Positions 60,140-64,000 of a stretch of DNA of 64,000 nt are shown here, piece after piece (the stretch's first letter is position 1; each line of letters starts with the position of its first letter). The notes under the pieces were generated by a model. That model did no database searches, had not been told where the DNA came from, and saw only the letters and a list, made by a program, of their open reading frames with translations. The translations under genes and the position numbers were made by a program. Origin of the DNA: JBMOUD01 sp049319665 (lineage in GTDB: Bacteria > Pseudomonadota > Gammaproteobacteria > Enterobacterales > Enterobacteriaceae); contig NZ_JBMOUD010000015.1 in assembly GCF_049319665.1 (NCBI RefSeq), positions 62,001-126,000 on the forward strand, in the 5' to 3' direction.

Positions 60140-60685
60140 TCAACGCTGCCCAGGATTCACCAACGCCGTCAAAACATGATCCTGCCATTTCCCCGCGATA
60201 AACAGATAAGACTTTGCATAACCTTCTTGTTCAAACTCTAACCGTTGTAACAGTCTTTGACTTTTTAGATTTTCTGGTTGATAGCAGGCAATAATCCGAT
60301 GTATTCCCTGGTCTTCGAACATGAATCGAATACCTATTTGCAATGCTCGGGTCATTATCCCCATTCCCTGTGCTTCCTCTGCCAACGAATAGCCCAAATA
60401 ACAAGATTGAAAATTGCCGCGGGTGATGCCAGTAAAGTTAAAAATACCCAGCAATTCGTCATCTTCAATGCTGAAAATACCGAAGTAAAATGCAGTGCCA
60501 TTTTGATCTTCGAGCCAAATGTTGCTCAGGCGAGTGCGGTAGTCTACTTGGTATACCGGTTCCCAAGGAGCCAGATGTGACGCATTAGAAAGATAGTAGT
60601 TTTCAAATGCCGCGAGGTCATTAAGCGAAAGCTTTCTTAAATAATTTTGGTTTTCACGTGGATCTATTTTCAGCATATCAGGCAC
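60140..60685 (-). CDS. GNAT acetyltransferase (RimJ/RimL type), copy 1
   Basis: A 181-residue GNAT acetyltransferase of the ribosomal-protein N-terminal acetyltransferase type. Segments: HLAPWEPVYQ, FGIFSIEDDELLGIFNFTGI, the acetyl-CoA loop LAEEAQGMGIMTRALQIGI and HRIIACYQPENLKSQRLLQRLEFEQEG.AKSYL. It is about half identical, by eye, to the next gene on the same strand, so the two are a tandem duplication. Substrate unknown; candidates are ribosomal proteins or small molecules. Confidence 0.88.
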   Translation of the reverse strand: MPDMLKIDPRENQNYLRKLSLNDLAAFENYYLSNASHLAPWEPVYQVDYRTRLSNIWLEDQNGTAFYFGIFSIEDDELLGIFNFTGITRGNFQSCYLGYSLAEEAQGMGIMTRALQIGIRFMFEDQGIHRIIACYQPENLKSQRLLQRLEFEQEGYAKSYLFIAGKWQDHVLTALVNPGQR

Positions 60686-60824
60686 CCGCAGGACTCAGTA
60701 TCAGGCTAGGAAGAGTGTTAACTGAGTGGCGTAGAATATGCCGCAGGTACCTGGTGTTTTTCAGCGAAAATAGATGAAGAATTATTTCTGGTCGGTATTG
60801 CTTTATCGACGGTTTTTGGGCTCA

Positions 60825-61385
60825 TTAACTCTCTAGATCTTGCGGGTTTATCAGGGAAGTTAAAATATGATCCTGCCATTTTCCGGCTATTTTCAGGTAG
60901 GATTTTGCGTAGCCTTCTTGTCCAAATCCTAACCTTTGCAACACTTGCTCACTTTTTACATTGTGAGGAATATAGCTGGCCATAATCCGGTGCAGTTTTT
61001 GCTCGGTAAACATAAAGTGAATCCCAGCCTGTAACGCTAGCGTCATTACGCCTTTACCTTGCGCATGTTGCGCCAGTGAATAGCCTAAATGGCAAGCTTG
61101 GAATGGGCCGCGCGCCACGCCAGTGAAGTTACAAGCCCCGATCATTTCATCGCTAGGTTGCGCAAAAATACCAAATTGAAAGGCCACGCCTTGTTGTGCA
61201 TCGGCGAGCATATTATTAAGGCGTTGGCGGATTTGCGGCGTGCTATAAAAATCTTCACTGCGCAGAGGCTCCCAAGGAGCGAGATGAGCAGCGTTAGTGT
61301 GAAAGTATTGCTCAACGGTGACTGTATCTACTGGTGATAGAATTTTTAAATATGTCTGGGTATTGAGGATATTTATTTTAAACAT
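60825..61385 (-). CDS. GNAT acetyltransferase (RimJ/RimL type), copy 2
   Basis: A 186-residue paralogue of the preceding GNAT gene: HLAPWEPLRSEDFYSTPQIR, FGIFAQPSDEMIGACNFTGV, LAQHAQGKGVMTLALQAGI, HRIMASYIPHNVKSEQVLQRLGFGQEG. The ATG at 61385 is preferred to the longer frame opening at 61421, since the conserved fold starts right after it. It contains the full FYS..QIR..LNN segment that copy 1 has in shortened form. The two genes are separated by about 140 bp. Confidence 0.88.
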   Translation of the reverse strand: MFKINILNTQTYLKILSPVDTVTVEQYFHTNAAHLAPWEPLRSEDFYSTPQIRQRLNNMLADAQQGVAFQFGIFAQPSDEMIGACNFTGVARGPFQACHLGYSLAQHAQGKGVMTLALQAGIHFMFTEQKLHRIMASYIPHNVKSEQVLQRLGFGQEGYAKSYLKIAGKWQDHILTSLINPQDLES

Positions 61386-61477
61386 GATGTAATGCCAGCT
61401 TCTATTGTGAATAAAGTACATTAATAGCGGTTGTAGCTAAAAAATCTGCAACACGATTTGATCCTAAGATTGAGTAC

Positions 61478-62032
61478 CTAACGTCTTTCCAGTTCAAATC
61501 CACACAACTCAATAAGTAGCTGTTCCCCGGCAGGCCATTCGCCGAAGCCAGCTGCGGTATGAATATGGCCTGCGCCGGGGATTTCAATCAGCTTGCTGCT
61601 GGCCCAGTTATTGGCAAATATTTTAGCCCGTTCAACGCACAGATAAGGATCGTTATCGCTGTAAACCAGTGTGGTAGGGAAGGGGAATGGTGTTAGTGCC
61701 ACCGGGCGTTGTACCTGAATAGCCAGCGGTGCTGAAGCGGCATCGACATCTGCGGGAGCCACTAATAATGCGCCCTTCACTCGAGGTGAAAAATGGTGTT
61801 CTGACCATTGAGCGATCGTCATCGCCCCGCAGCTGTGACCTACCAAAAAGAGTTCGCCTGTTGTTGCCGCTATGGTTTTCTCTAACCCAGCAATCCAGTG
61901 ACTTCTTACTGGATTATCCCACTCAAGCTGATCGACCCTGACCACATTTTTAAATTTTCTTTCTATATAAGACTGCCAGTGTTCCGGGCCAGAATTGGTA
62001 TAGCCAGGAACCAGAATGATTGTGCCGGACAT
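61478..62032 (-). CDS. RBBP9/YdeN-type serine hydrolase
   Basis: A 184-residue small alpha/beta hydrolase of the RBBP9/YdeN family: IILVPGYTNSGPEHWQSYIE opening, nucleophile in LVGHSCGAMT, Asp in VYSDNDPYLCVE and His in IPGAGHIHTAAGFGEW, so the catalytic triad is complete. It belongs to the same broad family as the hydrolase at 27294-27878 but is a different subgroup (PGYTNSGPEHWQ versus HGYLAGPHFHWF). Monocistronic as far as can be seen. Substrate unknown. Confidence 0.88.
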   Translation of the reverse strand: MSGTIILVPGYTNSGPEHWQSYIERKFKNVVRVDQLEWDNPVRSHWIAGLEKTIAATTGELFLVGHSCGAMTIAQWSEHHFSPRVKGALLVAPADVDAASAPLAIQVQRPVALTPFPFPTTLVYSDNDPYLCVERAKIFANNWASSKLIEIPGAGHIHTAAGFGEWPAGEQLLIELCGFELERR

Positions 62033-62229
62033 AGTGGATATCTCTTGTTTTTAGAATGGTGATGAAATGATTAATTACCGTAGTAGAGTGGATGCCACAT
62101 GAATAATAACCCAAGAAAGTGAATGATGAGGTTATTATCCATCGGAATAATTGGAAGTAGTCATTTGCCATTTTCGCTGTAAAAATAGGCTACACTTCGC
62201 GCGATATCATTTTAAAAAGGATTTTTGTT

Positions 62230-63048
62230 ATGTGGTTTACCCTTGCTGGTTCACTGTTCTTATTGCCAATTAAGAAGACTCTCTCGCTGTTATTACTGAT
62301 GATCGCCTTGGTTTGGGCGCTTTACTCAGGTGTGTTATTAGGGCCGGGCTTGGCCTATCTGCTGGTTTTTGCGGTACTTGCCTGTCTGCTATGGCGTTAT
62401 CGTTCGTTATCAAGGTTTGCAGCGATAGCCGGAGAGTGTGTGCTGTTATTGGCAGCCGCGGCGCTATTTGTACATTTGGTCCCCGGCTTTAATAATCCTA
62501 AAGTACTTAATCAGGTTATCGCGGGCCCACATAGCGCGCCGTTCTCGATGTATTTCAATTTAGATAAGGCGTTAATTCCTTTTTTGTTAGTTGCGGCATT
62601 ACCGAGTTTATGGCGGGCTAAAACCGGTATTAAGGGGCACAGATGGCAGTGGATTTTATTAGTATTGGCGATCCCGGCGCTGTTGCTTCTCGCCGTTGCG
62701 TTGGGCGGCTTACGTATTGAAGCGCATTGGCCAGAGTGGATTGGCAGCTTTATGCTGGCGAATGTGTTCTTTGTATCGCTCGCTGAAGAAGCGCTGTTTC
62801 GCGGTTACCTGCAACAACGCGTTAGCCAATGGTTAGGTAACTGGCCCGCGCTGCTTCTGGTCTCGGTAGTCTTTGGCTTAGCACACCTGCCCGGTGGATT
62901 ATTAATGGTGATTTTCTCGCTGCTGGCGGGATTAATTTATGGTCTGGCGTGGATGCTCAGCGGACGACTGTGGGTAGCAACGTTATTCCACTTCGGCCTC
63001 AATTTATGTCATCTGTTACTGTTCACCTACCCGATTTATCGTGCCTAA
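62230..63048 (+). CDS. CPBP-family intramembrane metalloprotease
   Basis: A 272-residue integral membrane protein with about eight hydrophobic segments. The CPBP (Rce1/CAAX-like) catalytic motifs are all present: EEALFRG (about residue 186), FGLAHLPGG (about 217) and HFGLNLCH (about 256). Bacterial members process peptides or confer bacteriocin immunity; the role here is unknown. It has its own ribosome binding site (AAAGGA) and no evident operon partner. Confidence 0.88.
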   Translation: MWFTLAGSLFLLPIKKTLSLLLLMIALVWALYSGVLLGPGLAYLLVFAVLACLLWRYRSLSRFAAIAGECVLLLAAAALFVHLVPGFNNPKVLNQVIAGPHSAPFSMYFNLDKALIPFLLVAALPSLWRAKTGIKGHRWQWILLVLAIPALLLLAVALGGLRIEAHWPEWIGSFMLANVFFVSLAEEALFRGYLQQRVSQWLGNWPALLLVSVVFGLAHLPGGLLMVIFSLLAGLIYGLAWMLSGRLWVATLFHFGLNLCHLLLFTYPIYRA

Positions 63049-63264
63049 CTTGATGTGTACTGTGGTGTGGATGATCGCTTTAACATCGGCTACACCACCG
63101 TTGTGCTTTTCGTGATGTTACTCACTACCTTTCGGTGTATTGGTTCATTTCCGAACATAAAATTTCATCATTCTTTGCTGTCCTCCTCCCATTCACCCCT
63201 TAGTTAGTGGTTGCAATACCCACATAAAAATTAATACTATACCTCAATTATAAGGAGATGATTT

Positions 63265-63978
63265 ATGCAAGCATCTGATTATTTGAGGGTTAAATTTCAA
63301 AGTGATAGGCAGCTATCTATCTATGCACAAAAAGGGATGAATGCTTATGTGACTGAAACCAAAAATACTCTCTCTAATATCTATTCTGGTATGGAAAGAG
63401 CGAGTTGGTACGCCTCCTGCTTAATACCTAAATATGGCGATGTATGCCATGAGCTAGTAACAGAAGAAAAGAGGATGGGACTTTCTATAGCCTCGATTTA
63501 CAGATACCGAGATGTGATAGGACACATGTTATTTTTGTATTTTGAAATGGTAGTTAAAGACACCGAAAATGAAAACCAAGACGGCAAGGTTCAAAGTTTA
63601 ACAAAGACTGTTTCTGGACATCTCGCTAACTCACAAACCGGAAAATCTGCAAGATTTGCAATTGCTTATGCACTGTCTACAGGTCTATCTACCTCTGGTA
63701 TCGTATCCAATATCGTAGCTGAAAGGATCGCAAGAAAATCACCTTATGCCATATTGGCTTTGCAGATATTTGGTATTGATCAAAAAGCAGCAATGGCCGC
63801 ACGTAAACTAAAGTTTCTTGATCCTCAATATTACTCAATTTTATATACGGCAGAATTAGAAATGCTTTACTACTTTGTCGAACCAGTACTAGAGGAAATG
63901 ATTAAAAATGTACGAATGAAGCTAATTAATAACTTTGATGATCTTTATACACAAATGAAAGAGAAATATAATGTTTAA
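63265..63978 (+). CDS. Unrecognised 237-residue protein
   Basis: I do not recognise this gene. It encodes a largely helical protein (opening MQASDYLRVKFQSDRQLSIY) with a Gly/Ala/Ser-rich central hydrophobic stretch (FAIAYALSTGLSTSGIVSNI, about residues 131-150) that could insert in a membrane, between amphipathic helical arms. It has an excellent AAGGAG ribosome binding site, AT-rich codon use unlike its upstream neighbour, and ends overlapping the start of another gene by 8 bp, so it is the first gene of a translationally coupled pair. The layout (charged helical arms around a hydrophobic hairpin) is reminiscent of pore-forming effectors, but this is only a resemblance. Confidence 0.8.
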   Translation: MQASDYLRVKFQSDRQLSIYAQKGMNAYVTETKNTLSNIYSGMERASWYASCLIPKYGDVCHELVTEEKRMGLSIASIYRYRDVIGHMLFLYFEMVVKDTENENQDGKVQSLTKTVSGHLANSQTGKSARFAIAYALSTGLSTSGIVSNIVAERIARKSPYAILALQIFGIDQKAAMAARKLKFLDPQYYSILYTAELEMLYYFVEPVLEEMIKNVRMKLINNFDDLYTQMKEKYNV

Positions 63979-64000
63979 GAGTTTGATATCACTAATGCTC
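63971..64000 (+). CDS. Start of the next gene (partial at window edge)
   Basis: An ATG at 63971 opens MFKSLISLML and runs off the window end. It overlaps the last 8 bases of the preceding gene in another frame, a coupled arrangement. The hydrophobic start suggests a signal peptide or membrane protein; nothing more can be said. Confidence 0.5.
   Translation, partial: MFKSLISLML

Overview
The window looks like a chromosomal segment of a member of the Enterobacterales, most likely Yersiniaceae (Yersinia or Serratia-like). Reasons: moderate GC in the housekeeping parts, a Serratia-type RTX lipase, E. coli-like PrpBCD, Ada, ArgR and ArgS proteins, an arsRBCH set, and a very large CdiB/CdiA two-partner secretion locus. 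No rRNA, tRNA, CRISPR array or intact insertion sequence was seen.

Layout. (1) 1-8.2 kb: a LysR regulator, then an arginine-dependent acid-resistance cassette: an extra arginyl-tRNA synthetase, an extra ArgR-type regulator, the degradative arginine decarboxylase AdiA, and a divergent PotE-type antiporter. Eleven tandem heptamers sit midway in the adiA/antiporter intergenic region. (2) 8.2-19.8 kb: cytochrome b561, Ada, the propionate regulator PrpR with a near-consensus sigma-54 promoter driving prpBCD (no prpE follows), and a three-gene gluconate-2-dehydrogenase-type complex (Tat-exported small subunit, GMC flavoprotein, triheme cytochrome c). (3) 19.8-23.6 kb: an RTX lipase gene bounded by two decayed direct repeats and a headless acetyltransferase, probably an acquired island. 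(4) 23.6-30.2 kb: arsRBCH, a ComB-type phosphatase, a small alpha/beta hydrolase, and an ABC-F ATPase preceded by a 29-codon leader ORF with a strong ribosome binding site and attenuator-like hairpins.

(5) 30.2-55.1 kb: the dominant feature. CdiB is followed by a CdiA effector of about 5834 residues with long repeat arrays, a low-GC insert, a Pro/Ser/Thr-rich linker, a VENN motif and an intact C-terminal toxin, then its immunity gene. Downstream are three orphan toxin/immunity modules. All three orphan toxin frames are broken by different small lesions, and all three immunity genes are intact. SymE-like genes (one intact, two decayed) follow three of the four immunity genes on the opposite strand. 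Near-identical DNA around the VENN codons gives an obvious route for switching the CdiA tip.

(6) 55.1-64 kb: an Atm1-type ABC exporter, an NmrA-like/SnoaL-like pair divergent from a TetR regulator with a perfect 11-bp inverted-repeat operator, a periplasmic protein with an EF-hand-like loop, two related GNAT acetyltransferases, an RBBP9-type hydrolase, a CPBP membrane protease, and an unrecognised gene whose end overlaps the start of the next gene at the window edge.

All family assignments come from reading the sequence and recalling relatives; no database search was run.
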